A stretch of DNA of 64,000 bases, taken from contig JBLHJR010000006.1 of assembly GCA_047619205.1 (NCBI GenBank), positions 1 through 64,000 on the forward strand. Reading direction: 5' to 3'. Within the stretch, counting starts at the first letter, position 1; each line of letters opens with the position of its first letter. The translations under genes were made by a program, and so were the position numbers. This stretch comes from Endobugula sp047619205. GTDB taxonomy: Bacteria > Pseudomonadota > Gammaproteobacteria > Pseudomonadales > Cellvibrionaceae. Shown here one piece after another: positions 26,128-34,999 of the stretch. The notes below the pieces were generated by a model. It searched no databases. It worked only from the letters and a program-made list of their open reading frames with translations, and was not told the origin of the DNA.

Positions 26128-26757
26128 ATGAAAACAACCGTCGTACTTGCCAGTAACAATGCAGGAAAACTGCGTGAATTTCATAACATGTTTGCCGATA
26201 GTGACTGGAATCTAGTTTCTCAAAGTGAATATTGCGTAGACGATGCTAACGAAACCGGCTTAAGTTTTATTGAAAATGCCATTATCAAAGCCCGCCACGC
26301 TTGCGAAAAAACGGGCCTCCCAGCGATAGCGGACGACTCCGGTCTAGCGATTGATTACCTAAAAGGGGCGCCGGGCATTTACTCGGCACGTTACGCAGGT
26401 GAACACGGTAACGACACAGCTAACAATCAAAAAGTGATCTCGGCGCTGGCAGGCCAAACGCAAGACAATCGTCGCGCGCGCTTTATTTGCGCACTAGCCT
26501 TTATGCAACACGCCGAAGACCCGACACCTATCGTTTGCCAAGCGAGCTGGGAAGGATTTATTTTAGAAGAAGAACGCGGCGAAAATGGTTTTGGCTACGA
26601 CCCATTATTTTGGCTGCCTGAAAAAAACTGCAGTTCAGCAGAACTACCCGTAGAAATAAAAAATACCCTCAGCCATCGCGCGAAAGCCTTACAATTACTG
26701 CTAGCTGCATTAAAACACAATGTACCTAACCACAGCGGAATTAACAACAGCGAATGA
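26128..26757 (+). CDS. rdgB: RdgB, non-canonical purine NTP pyrophosphatase (ITP/XTP)
   Basis: 209 residues from ATG 26128; ATG 26116 would add four residues and neither has a strong Shine-Dalgarno. Motifs are VLASNNAGKLREF, ADDSGLAIDYLKGAPGIYSARYAG (in parts), ENGFGYDPLFW and LSHRAKAL. It hydrolyses ITP, dITP and XTP to monophosphates, keeping deaminated purines out of DNA and RNA. Its stop overlaps the hemW start (ATGA). Confidence 0.94.
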   Translation: MKTTVVLASNNAGKLREFHNMFADSDWNLVSQSEYCVDDANETGLSFIENAIIKARHACEKTGLPAIADDSGLAIDYLKGAPGIYSARYAGEHGNDTANNQKVISALAGQTQDNRRARFICALAFMQHAEDPTPIVCQASWEGFILEEERGENGFGYDPLFWLPEKNCSSAELPVEIKNTLSHRAKALQLLLAALKHNVPNHSGINNSE

Positions 26758-27941
26758 GTAATGCGAACAAACCGATGTTTTCATCACTCACGCTACCGCC
26801 GCTATCACTTTATATTCATATCCCTTGGTGTGTGCGAAAATGCCCCTATTGTGATTTTAATTCCCATGTTAGCAACGAGAAAAACACGCTTGATGAACCG
26901 CGCTACATTGAAGCACTTAAACGCGACATCGACGCCGAAAAAAAATGGCGACAAGGCAGAAAATTACAGAGCATTTTTTTTGGCGGAGGTACACCCAGCT
27001 TATTTTCTGCAGACTCAATAGCTGACATCCTCGCCTATGCTGAAAAAAACCTAGGCTTTGCTAGCGATATAGAAATTACTCTAGAAGCCAACCCCGGCAC
27101 CTTTGAGCAAGAAAAATTTTCTGGCTTTTATCAGGCAGGCGTTAATCGTTTATCTATTGGCATTCAAAGCTTTAACCCTCAACACTTACAAACCTTAGGC
27201 CGCATTCACAACAGCGACGAAGCTAAGCGCGCAGTTGGCATTGCTCAACAAGCAGGGTTCAATAATATCAATCTAGATTTAATGCATGGGCTACCACAAC
27301 AAACTATTGACAATGCCAATGATGATTTACAAACAGCCATTGATTTCGCTCCGCAACATATTTCATGGTACCAACTCACCATAGAACCCAACACGCAATT
27401 CTATCGGCAACCACCGCCACTACCTGCCGACGATACCTTAGCTGACATTCAATATCATGGCAGCCAGCTACTCGCCACAAACGGCTTCCAACAATATGAA
27501 ATATCTGCCTTTAGCCAAGCAGGACAACAATCCACACACAACCGTCATTACTGGGAGTTTGGTGATTACATCGGTATTGGCGCGGGCGCACACGGAAAGT
27601 TTACGGACATTGATCAGCAGAGAATTATTCGTCGACAAAAAACTCGCTTACCCGAACACTACCTTGACTATCAACAGTATCCTAAAGCGAAAGAAACTAT
27701 TGTCGATACAAACGAACTCGCACTAGAATTTATGATGAATGCATTACGCTTAACCGAAGGCGTACCTATCGACTATTTTTCACAACGTACCGGTTTAAGC
27801 GTCGACAGTATAAAAGCCCCCCTGCAGCAACTACATCAGCAAGGTCTACTAGATGCTCATACAGAAAAATTGACCACCACGGAATTCGGACAACGATTTT
27901 TAAATACCGTATTAGAAAAATTTAATACCGATATCAGTTAA
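26754..27941 (+). CDS. hemW: HemW, radical SAM haem chaperone family
   Basis: 395 residues. The radical SAM cluster motif CVRKCPYC is at Cys26, Cys30 and Cys33, followed by FFGGGTPSLFS and NRLSIGIQSFN. It is a coproporphyrinogen III oxidase-like protein of the HemW type, which binds haem and lacks the fourth-Cys pattern of true HemN. The C-terminal HemN_C helical domain is present. It is the last gene of the coupled metX-hemW run. Confidence 0.92.
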   Translation: MSNANKPMFSSLTLPPLSLYIHIPWCVRKCPYCDFNSHVSNEKNTLDEPRYIEALKRDIDAEKKWRQGRKLQSIFFGGGTPSLFSADSIADILAYAEKNLGFASDIEITLEANPGTFEQEKFSGFYQAGVNRLSIGIQSFNPQHLQTLGRIHNSDEAKRAVGIAQQAGFNNINLDLMHGLPQQTIDNANDDLQTAIDFAPQHISWYQLTIEPNTQFYRQPPPLPADDTLADIQYHGSQLLATNGFQQYEISAFSQAGQQSTHNRHYWEFGDYIGIGAGAHGKFTDIDQQRIIRRQKTRLPEHYLDYQQYPKAKETIVDTNELALEFMMNALRLTEGVPIDYFSQRTGLSVDSIKAPLQQLHQQGLLDAHTEKLTTTEFGQRFLNTVLEKFNTDIS

Positions 27942-27980
27942 CACACCTCCTTCACCAACATAAAAAGATAAAGACCCATA

Positions 27981-28754
27981 ATGGAATTAACACTTAGCTA
28001 TGATATTATCGCCTTATTATTTTTTGTAGCATTGATTGCAGGCGTGATTGACACTTTGGCGGGTGGCGGTGGGCTAATTGTCTTACCGACCTTATTAATC
28101 CTACAAATACCTCCATTACAGGCATTAGCCACCAATAAGCTTCAAGGCTCATTTGGCACGTTCACTGCGTCACTGACTTTATTACATAAAAAAGCACTGC
28201 ATTGGAAATCGATTCGAATCGCATTTGTCGCCAGTCTTATTGGCTCAGCCATCGGCACTATCGCCGTACACTTTATCGACACCTCTTTATTGGAATGGTT
28301 AATTCCCATAGTGCTTATCAGTATTGCGGGCTATTTTTTAATGGCAAAAAATAACCCACACACAAAAAATAAAACCCCCACTAGTCAGCGTCGTTATTTA
28401 CTGGGCATCGTGCCCTGCATTGGTTTTTACGATGGTTTTTTAGGGCCCGGAACGGGATCATTTTTTACGGTTGCACATGTAGTGCTGATGAAACAAACCA
28501 TTATTGAAGCGACTGTAAATGCAAAACTATTAAATTTTTCATCCAACATTGCATCGCTTTTATTGTTTATCGCTAGCGGACAAGTATTATGGATCATTGG
28601 CGGCGTAATGATTGCAGGACAAATTATCGGTGCCAGTATCGGCAGCCGTTTAATACTAGCTAAGGGCGCCATCATCATTCGCCCGCTCATTGTCATTACG
28701 TGTCTTTCAATGTGTACTTATTTTATTTGGAATAAAATAGCTTACGCTTTTTAA
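27981..28754 (+). CDS. TSUP (TauE/SafE) family membrane transporter
   Basis: 257 residues with about eight membrane helices. DTLAGGGGLIVLPTLL near residues 23-38 and the repeated GFYDGFLGPGTGSFFTV loop are typical of the YfcA branch of the TauE/SafE family. Members move sulfonates, sulfite or organic anions; the substrate here is unknown. It follows hemW by 39 bp, in the same direction. Confidence 0.9.
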   Translation: MELTLSYDIIALLFFVALIAGVIDTLAGGGGLIVLPTLLILQIPPLQALATNKLQGSFGTFTASLTLLHKKALHWKSIRIAFVASLIGSAIGTIAVHFIDTSLLEWLIPIVLISIAGYFLMAKNNPHTKNKTPTSQRRYLLGIVPCIGFYDGFLGPGTGSFFTVAHVVLMKQTIIEATVNAKLLNFSSNIASLLLFIASGQVLWIIGGVMIAGQIIGASIGSRLILAKGAIIIRPLIVITCLSMCTYFIWNKIAYAF

Positions 28755-28882
28755 TTATATATGCAGCTCTACAGAGAAATATTGATCTACTTAAGAGCGA
28801 CTTTAAAAACAGTAGCATTTCGTGAAGGCCAGAAGACACCGCGCGGAGAACCGCAGTGTATAAGGCATATGACCCAACTCCC
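28755..28882. other. Intergenic sequence before element A
   Basis: No gene or clear signal is seen. The whole 28755-29162 gap is otherwise filled by the palindromic element described next and its flank. Confidence 0.5.
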
Positions 28883-29115
28883 TTTAACCTAGAAACGACC
28901 GTTGGCGCGAAAAAGCGGTGCAAGTTATTGGTGTGCAGAGGACTTTCCCTAGCAACATAAGTTAGTATCGCGTAGCGACCTTATTGGTCGTGAGCGAATG
29001 GTAAGATTTTCTAGGTGCATCAATAACTTGTGCAGACTTTGCCTACAGGGATGTAGGTAAGGGGCGTGAGCAGGAGCGGAAGCTTTCGTGATTCAACTGC
29101 CGTTTCTAGGTTAAA
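28883..29115 (+). repeat. Palindromic repeat element, copy A (left of engB)
   Basis: The ends are a perfect 15-bp inverted repeat: TTTAACCTAGAAACG (28883-28897) and CGTTTCTAGGTTAAA (29101-29115). Inside are nested inverted segments (GCAAGTTATTGGTGT near 28920, GCATCAATAACTTGT near 29017) and a central hairpin CGACC-TTATT-GGTCG (28976-28990). Compared with copy B it carries an extra 46 bp (29041-29086) flanked by CTTT. No coding capacity. It resembles a non-autonomous MITE-like element. Confidence 0.88.
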
Positions 29116-29162
29116 CACAGGGAACAGGGAGCCGACGCAGCAAGCGTAGAAAAAGTGCTTTG

Positions 29163-29807
29163 TTAGAGAGTCCCTAAAGCAATATCTTCCTCGTCTGCCT
29201 TATCCGCTAAGAAAGTATCGAGCACATTAACTAGCTCTTTTACTCCTTCATTTTTTAATGCGGAAAATAATTGTATCGATACCAAGTCATCGACTTTGGC
29301 CTCTCGCAGATGCTTCTCTACCGCTAACAAGGTGTTTTTCGCCGCGCCTTTTTTGAGCTTATCGCTTTTGGTGAGCAAAATATGCACAGACATTTCCGCC
29401 TCTGCAGCCCAATTTAGCATCATCGTATCGAACTCTTGCAGGGGATGTCGAATATCCATCAATAAAATCAAGCCACGCAAAGCATCACGGTTTTGCAAAT
29501 ATTCAGAGAGGTTCTTATCCCACTCTCGCTTCATAGCGATAGGGACCTTGGCATAACCATAACCCGGCAAATCAACCAAGCAATGCCCGCTATCTACGCT
29601 AAAATAGTTAATAAGCTGCGTTCGCCCAGGAGTCTTACTGGTACGTGCTAGTTTTTTATTGTCCGTCAACGTATTGATAGCACTAGACTTACCGGCATTC
29701 GAACGGCCAGCAAAAGCCACTTCAGCACTGACAGAGGTCGGACATTGGCTTAATTTGGCAGAGCTTTGTAAAAAAGTGGCGCTTTCATAGGGATTCTTAC
29801 GTGACAT
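29163..29807 (-). CDS. engB: EngB/YihA/YsxC ribosome biogenesis GTPase
   Basis: 214 residues. G1 GRSNAGKS (34-41), G2-adjacent TSKTPGRTQLINYF, G3 DLPGYGYAKVP and G4 LTKSDKLKKG are all intact. It assists assembly of the 50S ribosomal subunit and is usually essential. Here it stands alone on the minus strand between two inverted copies of a palindromic element, with the usual neighbour gene cytochrome c4 diverging from it. Confidence 0.95.
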   Translation of the reverse strand: MSRKNPYESATFLQSSAKLSQCPTSVSAEVAFAGRSNAGKSSAINTLTDNKKLARTSKTPGRTQLINYFSVDSGHCLVDLPGYGYAKVPIAMKREWDKNLSEYLQNRDALRGLILLMDIRHPLQEFDTMMLNWAAEAEMSVHILLTKSDKLKKGAAKNTLLAVEKHLREAKVDDLVSIQLFSALKNEGVKELVNVLDTFLADKADEEDIALGTL

Positions 29808-29862
29808 AAAACCTCAAAAATGGTGTGTTATAAAGGGTTAGTATATAATCTTGCCCATCAAG

Positions 29863-30035
29863 CTAGAAACGGCAGCTGAATCACGAAAGTCTGTACAAGT
29901 TATTGATGCACATAGGGAATTTTAGAGTTCACTCACGACCAGTAAGTTCGCTACGCGATTCTAACTTATGCAGCAAAGGAAAGCCCTATACACCAATAAC
30001 TTGCACAACCTTTTCGCGCCAGCGGCAGTTTCTAG
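29863..30035 (-). repeat. Palindromic repeat element, copy B (right of engB, inverted to copy A)
   Basis: Bounded by CTAGAAAC (29863-29870) and GTTTCTAG (30028-30035). Its reverse complement matches copy A over most of its length, for example CTTTCGTGATTCA at one end, GTGCAAGTTATTGGTGT, CATAAGTTAG and ATCGCGTAGCGA. It lacks the 46-bp insert of copy A. The cytochrome c4 promoter must lie inside or just after it, because the gene starts at 30113. Confidence 0.88.
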
Positions 30036-30112
30036 ATTTAAGCTAGAAAAACAGACATTGTATCCTTCTGCTAGCATTAAGCGAACAGAAACTGAAAAAG
30101 ACGGACTGATTA

Positions 30113-30772
30113 ATGATAAATAAAAGTAAGCTCCTAAGCATCGCAGCAATTACCTTTTCCCTTTCAGGCCTTAGCCTTGCAAGCGGCAACGAGCATGCAG
30201 GAGACCCTGAAGCAGGCAAGACTCTATCTGCTAGCTGTGCTGGCTGTCATGGTAACGACGGCAATAGCCCCGCACCCTCTTTTCCAAAGATAGCGGGTCT
30301 AGGTGAAAACTATCTTTACAAACAATTGAAAGATATACAGTCAGGCAGTCGTGCTATTGTGCAAATGACCGGTCAGTTAGACGCTAAAAGCGATCAAGAC
30401 TTACGCAATCTTGCCGCCTACTTTAATAGCCAAACCCTGCAACTAGCAGGCGCCAAGGAGATGAAAGTAAAAATGAACTCAGGCCTCGATCAAGATGCAC
30501 TTAAATTAGGTGCTAGAGTCTTTCGCGCCGGTAACCACGAAGTCGGCACGCCTTCCTGTATTGGTTGCCATTCACCGCGCGGTCTAGGTAATGACCCTGC
30601 AGGTTTCCCTCGCTTAAGCGGTCAGTACGCTGAGTATATTGCTCAACAACTGCGCGCCTTTCGTGCGGGTGAACGCACCAACGATAACTCTGCAATCATG
30701 CGTTCGGTTGCTGAACACATGAGTGATGCAGAAATTGATGCTGTCGCCAACTTTATTAGCGGATTAAACTAA
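30113..30772 (+). CDS. Cytochrome c4, dihaem periplasmic electron carrier
   Basis: 219 residues. A signal peptide (1-24) precedes two cytochrome c domains, with haem sites CAGCH (42-46) and CIGCH (149-153). The KIAGLGENYLYKQL and RLSGQYAEYIAQQL repeats and axial-Met regions (MTGQL, MRSVAEHM) match cytochrome c4. It passes electrons to terminal oxidases. The engB-cytochrome c4-dsbA order is common in gammaproteobacteria. Confidence 0.94.
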   Translation: MINKSKLLSIAAITFSLSGLSLASGNEHAGDPEAGKTLSASCAGCHGNDGNSPAPSFPKIAGLGENYLYKQLKDIQSGSRAIVQMTGQLDAKSDQDLRNLAAYFNSQTLQLAGAKEMKVKMNSGLDQDALKLGARVFRAGNHEVGTPSCIGCHSPRGLGNDPAGFPRLSGQYAEYIAQQLRAFRAGERTNDNSAIMRSVAEHMSDAEIDAVANFISGLN

Positions 30773-30780
30773 ATTACTTA

Positions 30781-31007
30781 CTTGCGACCTCTGGCTTACA
30801 AACGAGTTCAGGATCAAGGCATCTTTTTGAAGGCATGCTGGACGCACGTCGAAAAAGGATAACGCAGAGCCTGGACTCGTTTGTAAGCCCCGAAGGGCGA
30901 GACCTGAAGCATACATCTGCCGCGTTGCAAACCTTGCAAAGACAAACAGCCTTCCCTACGGATTGCGCCTTGCATCTACATCCTTCAGATCACGCAGAGG
31001 CCGCAAG
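30781..31007. repeat. Palindromic repeat element C between cytochrome c4 and dsbA
   Basis: Outer arms CTTGCGACCTCTG (30781-30793) and CAGAGGCCGCAAG (30995-31007) pair at 12 of 13 positions. An inner pair of 20-bp arms (30793-30812 and 30870-30889, core ACAAACGAGT) pairs at 19 of 20. The sequence differs from elements A and B. It fills most of the 407-bp gap before dsbA. No supported gene lies within it. Confidence 0.8.
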
Positions 31008-31179
31008 CAAGCAAAAGAGCTGCCCTGCTTAAGGCTTTGTTCAGCTTTAATCGATTATAAAGAAGGCAGCCATATTGGCAGCTAAGCTGTTTTGCAAATG
31101 CAAGGAACTTACTGACTATAAACGGTCAAACTTACTTACACTCAATAACCACACATCACAGCCCCTTAGGAGAACACCC

Positions 31180-31860
31180 ATGCGCGCGATTCCCGCTTTT
31201 GGATTTGCCATACTATGTGCCTTACTCGCAGCAGTCGCGATAATATCGGCGACAGTAACCGCCCCCGCACAAGCCCAACCGCTAGTCGCCAGTCAATATA
31301 TTGAAGGCAAACACTACCAGCGCATCTCTAATCCGGTAAAAACCCGCAGCGTAGATAAAATAGAAGTCACCGAAATATTCTGGTATGGCTGCGGCCACTG
31401 CAATCAATTCCGTCCTGTATTTGACGCATGGAAAAATCAACAAGCCGATGATGTCTCCGTGGGTCATTCTCCCGCCATGTGGAACAAACCGATGATTGTT
31501 CACGCACACATGTTTTACACAGCAAAAGCATTTCGCGTACAGGAAAAAATGCATAAAGAGATTTTTGATGCCATGCATATCGGCAAGAAAAAACTCGTGA
31601 GCAAAAAACAAATATTTAGCCTATTTGAAAAGCATGGCGTTAACCAAGAAGATTTTGATAAAACCTTCGACTCTTTCGGGGTAAAATCCCAAGTACAGCA
31701 AGCTGGCGCTCGTGCGCGGGGCTATGGCATTACTGGCACACCAGAATTGGTCGTCAACGGTAAATACCGTATTTCTGGTCGTATGGTAGGCACTCAAGCA
31801 GAGGTGCTCAAAGTGGCTAGCTTTTTAATCGCAAAAGAGCGCGCGGCTACAAAAGGCTAA
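31180..31860 (+). CDS. dsbA: DsbA-type thiol:disulfide interchange protein
   Basis: 226 residues from ATG 31180, chosen because TAGGAG lies upstream; a farther upstream in-frame ATG has no site and would precede the signal peptide. A signal peptide (1-33) is followed by a thioredoxin fold with the active site CGHC (71-74) and the cis-Pro loop GTPELVVNG. It introduces disulfides in periplasmic proteins, probably including pilus components. It is preceded by cytochrome c4 and followed by a diguanylate cyclase. Confidence 0.94.
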   Translation: MRAIPAFGFAILCALLAAVAIISATVTAPAQAQPLVASQYIEGKHYQRISNPVKTRSVDKIEVTEIFWYGCGHCNQFRPVFDAWKNQQADDVSVGHSPAMWNKPMIVHAHMFYTAKAFRVQEKMHKEIFDAMHIGKKKLVSKKQIFSLFEKHGVNQEDFDKTFDSFGVKSQVQQAGARARGYGITGTPELVVNGKYRISGRMVGTQAEVLKVASFLIAKERAATKG

Positions 31861-31957
31861 ATCACTCTACGCCAGAGGCATCTCTGGCGTATCCCTCTTG
31901 CCAATATGCGTCTATACTGGGGGAATAATTTAATCATAAAAATGATGGGTAAGCGAC

Positions 31958-33724
31958 GTGGCTCAAGAAGATAATCGCTGGCGCGGCAAATATCGTCAGG
32001 CACTCGACCAACAAGAACAGTTGGAAAAGACGTTAACGGCCCAGCAATTACTGCTTCAGCGCGCGGTGCAAACACTCAGCAATGCTGCTGAAGGGCACGA
32101 TAGCGAAGTAGATAAACGCTTATCCGCTATTCGTACCAGCATGAAAAGTAACGATGTCGCCGGCTTTGGCCGAATGATCAATTCGTTAGAGCGCGTTACC
32201 GTCGAAGCCGAAAAAAAACGCGAGAAACAATGGCTTGGGGTGCACAAAAACTTCAGTTCAATTGCGCAACAATTACAACAGCTTAGCCCATCATCAAGTA
32301 TTAAGCCTGCAATCAAGCACTACAAAAAATGTATCCCCAAGGGCCAACTACTCCCCGTCACACTGAAACGTCTACTTGAAGAGTTTGGCAATCTCCAAAC
32401 TCAAGCAATAGCAGGGCAAGATACAACCAAAAGTACCGGTCTAATGGATCGTTTATTCAGCGCCAAAAAAAATCTACCTGTAGAACGAGAACCGTTAGCA
32501 ACAGAAAATGATACTGAATGGGAAGAAATGGATGAAGATGATTCCACTGCTTCAAACCCCGAGCTAGAAGGTGAGTTACTCAACACTACAGAAGAAAAAA
32601 TTCCTCAACATCGTCAGCGCGCCATTCCAGAAGCCGTTCACGAACGCCCCACTCACGAGCCCGCATTCTCGCGTATCTCTGCACGCATCACCATTATACT
32701 CACCGAGCTATTAGACTATTTTCCTATTGTCCCGTGCGTAGAACAAAAAGCGGTTAAAGCTCGCGAGCGTATCGACAGGGGATTGAACTGGTACGAACTA
32801 GCGCCAACCCTAGAAGATATTCGAGATTTTGTTATTCAATCCTATATGGGCGCAGACGACAACTACCGCTTATACCTCAACAATGTTTATGCAGAATTAA
32901 GCCATATTACCGATGCATTAGGTGTTGCCATTCAGTCGGAAGAGCAGCAGCGACTAAATACGAATCAACTACAGAGCAATGTGGGTGATGGCATGGCAAC
33001 GATTACACAGGCGCTTTCTGATCATCAAGATATCGACACCCTAAAAAGCGCCGTACAAGCACAAGTGCTATCCATTCAAGGGGCGCTGAATAGTTCTAAA
33101 GAGCAACACCAAGCTAGCGAAGAAGATTCTCTATCCTCTCAGCTCAGTGCGCTGGTTCAACGCGTGCAGAAGATGGAAGAACAAGACTCCGAGATTCGTG
33201 AAAAACTCGAACAAGAAAAAATACGCGCGATTACCGACAGTCTCACTGGACTGCCTAATCGCGAAGCGTATAACGGTAAAATCCATGAAGAAATGCTGCG
33301 CTGGCAACGCTACCAGCACCCCCTCTGCATTGCCGTACTCGATATTGATTTCTTTAAGAAGGTAAACGATATCTATGGCCATCAGACAGGGGATAAGGTA
33401 CTAAAGGCCGTGGCCACTTCCGTTGCCCAGCGCTTACGTGAAGTTGATTTTATTGCGCGCTTTGGCGGCGAAGAATTTGTTATTTTATTGCCCGAAACTT
33501 CCGCAGAAAATGCCCTAAGTATGCTCAACCGTACCCGTGAACGCTTAGCCAAAACGCATTTACGCAGCAAACAAGGGGGTGAAGAAACGAAATTTACCGT
33601 TACCGTTTCTATTGGTATCGCCGAATTTAAAGATGGCGATACTGCCGAAAATGCATTTGAACGCGCCGACAAAGCCCTTTATGACGCCAAGGAAAATGGG
33701 CGCAATCAATGTCTAGTGGGATAA
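31958..33724 (+). CDS. Diguanylate cyclase (GGDEF domain) with a long coiled N-terminal region
   Basis: 588 residues, starting at GTG 31958. The first 390 residues are Gln/Glu-rich helical sequence with coiled coils and an acidic linker near 185-205; no membrane helix or known sensor domain is seen. The C-terminal GGDEF domain has the active GGEEF (503-507) and an RxxD I-site (Arg494-Asp497), so it should make cyclic di-GMP and be product-inhibited. It is cytoplasmic. It follows dsbA by 97 bp. Cyclic di-GMP and type IV pili are often linked, but no direct evidence is here. Confidence 0.9.
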   Translation: MAQEDNRWRGKYRQALDQQEQLEKTLTAQQLLLQRAVQTLSNAAEGHDSEVDKRLSAIRTSMKSNDVAGFGRMINSLERVTVEAEKKREKQWLGVHKNFSSIAQQLQQLSPSSSIKPAIKHYKKCIPKGQLLPVTLKRLLEEFGNLQTQAIAGQDTTKSTGLMDRLFSAKKNLPVEREPLATENDTEWEEMDEDDSTASNPELEGELLNTTEEKIPQHRQRAIPEAVHERPTHEPAFSRISARITIILTELLDYFPIVPCVEQKAVKARERIDRGLNWYELAPTLEDIRDFVIQSYMGADDNYRLYLNNVYAELSHITDALGVAIQSEEQQRLNTNQLQSNVGDGMATITQALSDHQDIDTLKSAVQAQVLSIQGALNSSKEQHQASEEDSLSSQLSALVQRVQKMEEQDSEIREKLEQEKIRAITDSLTGLPNREAYNGKIHEEMLRWQRYQHPLCIAVLDIDFFKKVNDIYGHQTGDKVLKAVATSVAQRLREVDFIARFGGEEFVILLPETSAENALSMLNRTRERLAKTHLRSKQGGEETKFTVTVSIGIAEFKDGDTAENAFERADKALYDAKENGRNQCLVG

Positions 33725-33754
33725 AAAAACGGGATAGCGAGTGCTAGACGCAGA

Positions 33755-33805
33755 CTAATATTCTTATACCTCGCATAACTTCATCTAGCTTGCGAAAAAT
33801 ATTAG
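33755..33805. terminator. Possible bidirectional terminator between the GGDEF gene and oadB
   Basis: CTAATATT (33755-33762) and AATATTAG (33798-33805) are perfect arms, with CTCGC/GCGA pairing closer to the loop. It lies between two convergent genes. The stem is AT-rich and has no long T run, so confidence is modest. Confidence 0.4.
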
Positions 33806-33820
33806 CCTGTCCGCAACGAC

Positions 33821-34987
33821 TTATTTAAAATAACTAATCATCACACCAGCGGCAATCGCGGAGCCAATAACACCGGCTACATTTGGACCCATAGCATGCA
33901 TCAATAAAAAGTTTTGGTTGTTCGACTCTAACCCTAACTTATTCGATACCCTTGCCGCCATTGGCACCGCCGATACTCCCGCAGAACCGATCAGAGGGTT
34001 AATTTTAACTTTCAAAAATAGATTCATAAATTTCGCCGCTAATACCCCCGCTGCAGTACCAATACAGAAGGCCACTAAACCTAACACCAGAATACCTAAA
34101 GTTTCTGTATTAAGAAAACTCTCCGCACTTAATTTTGAGCCTACACCCAAACCTAAAAATATTGTCACTATATTAATTAATGAATTTTGCACAGTATCGC
34201 TTAAACGATCAACTACTCCACACTCTTTCATCAAATTACCGAAACAAAACATTCCCAATAGCGGTGCAGCACTCGGTAGAAACAGCGCTACCAATAATAG
34301 TACCGCCAATGGAAAACAAATTTTTTCCACTTGAGAAACCGGTCGTAATTGCGTCATCACAATTCTTCGTTCGGCTTGCGTTGTTAGCGCACGCATAATT
34401 GGCGGCTGAATTAACGGTACTAGTGCCATATAAGAATATGCTGCTACCGCAATGGCTCCCAATAATTCAGGGGCTAATTTACTCGCAACAAATATGGAAG
34501 TGGGACCATCCGCACCACCAATAATACCAATAGCTGCGGCTTGCAATAAGGTGAAATCAACCAGACCTGTTGCGGTCAAACCAACAGCACCAATAACCGT
34601 AGCAAAAATACCAAACTGTGCAGCCGCACCCAAAAATAGAGTTTTAGGATTAGCCAGCAGAGGACCAAAATCCGTCATCGCACCCACACCCATAAAAATC
34701 ATTAGCGGGAAAATTCCCGTCTCAATGCCAATATGGAAGATGTAATACAATAATCCACCCGCACTACTTAAATGACCATCAACATCATAAATGGGCGCGT
34801 CAGACATACCGGCACCGGGGATATTAGCCAGCACGGTACCCATACCAATAGTCACTAATAATAATGGTTCAAATTTTTTGGCAATCGCTAAATACAGTAA
34901 TAACAAACCTATCGGCATCATTATTGCTTGCCCAAGACTCATATTGGCCAATCCTGAATCCAATATTAACGCGTATAATTTTTCCAT
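33821..34987 (-). CDS. oadB: OadB-type sodium-translocating decarboxylase beta subunit
   Basis: 388 residues with about 9-11 membrane helices. The key motif GIIGGADGPTSIFV, whose Asp is needed for sodium transport in the family, is intact, as is NPLIGSAGVSAVPMAARV near the C-terminus. Families near 430 residues exist; this is a shorter form typical of many proteobacterial OadB proteins. It should decarboxylate carboxybiotin while exporting sodium. It ends the 13-kb minus-strand gene series and lies 13 bp from oadA. Confidence 0.92.
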   Translation of the reverse strand: MEKLYALILDSGLANMSLGQAIMMPIGLLLLYLAIAKKFEPLLLVTIGMGTVLANIPGAGMSDAPIYDVDGHLSSAGGLLYYIFHIGIETGIFPLMIFMGVGAMTDFGPLLANPKTLFLGAAAQFGIFATVIGAVGLTATGLVDFTLLQAAAIGIIGGADGPTSIFVASKLAPELLGAIAVAAYSYMALVPLIQPPIMRALTTQAERRIVMTQLRPVSQVEKICFPLAVLLLVALFLPSAAPLLGMFCFGNLMKECGVVDRLSDTVQNSLINIVTIFLGLGVGSKLSAESFLNTETLGILVLGLVAFCIGTAAGVLAAKFMNLFLKVKINPLIGSAGVSAVPMAARVSNKLGLESNNQNFLLMHAMGPNVAGVIGSAIAAGVMISYFK

Positions 34988-34999
34988 GGAATCAAGCTC

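Noticed and set aside
30835..31032. 65-codon frame within element C
   Set aside because: It lies in a palindromic repeat, has no Shine-Dalgarno and encodes low-information sequence.
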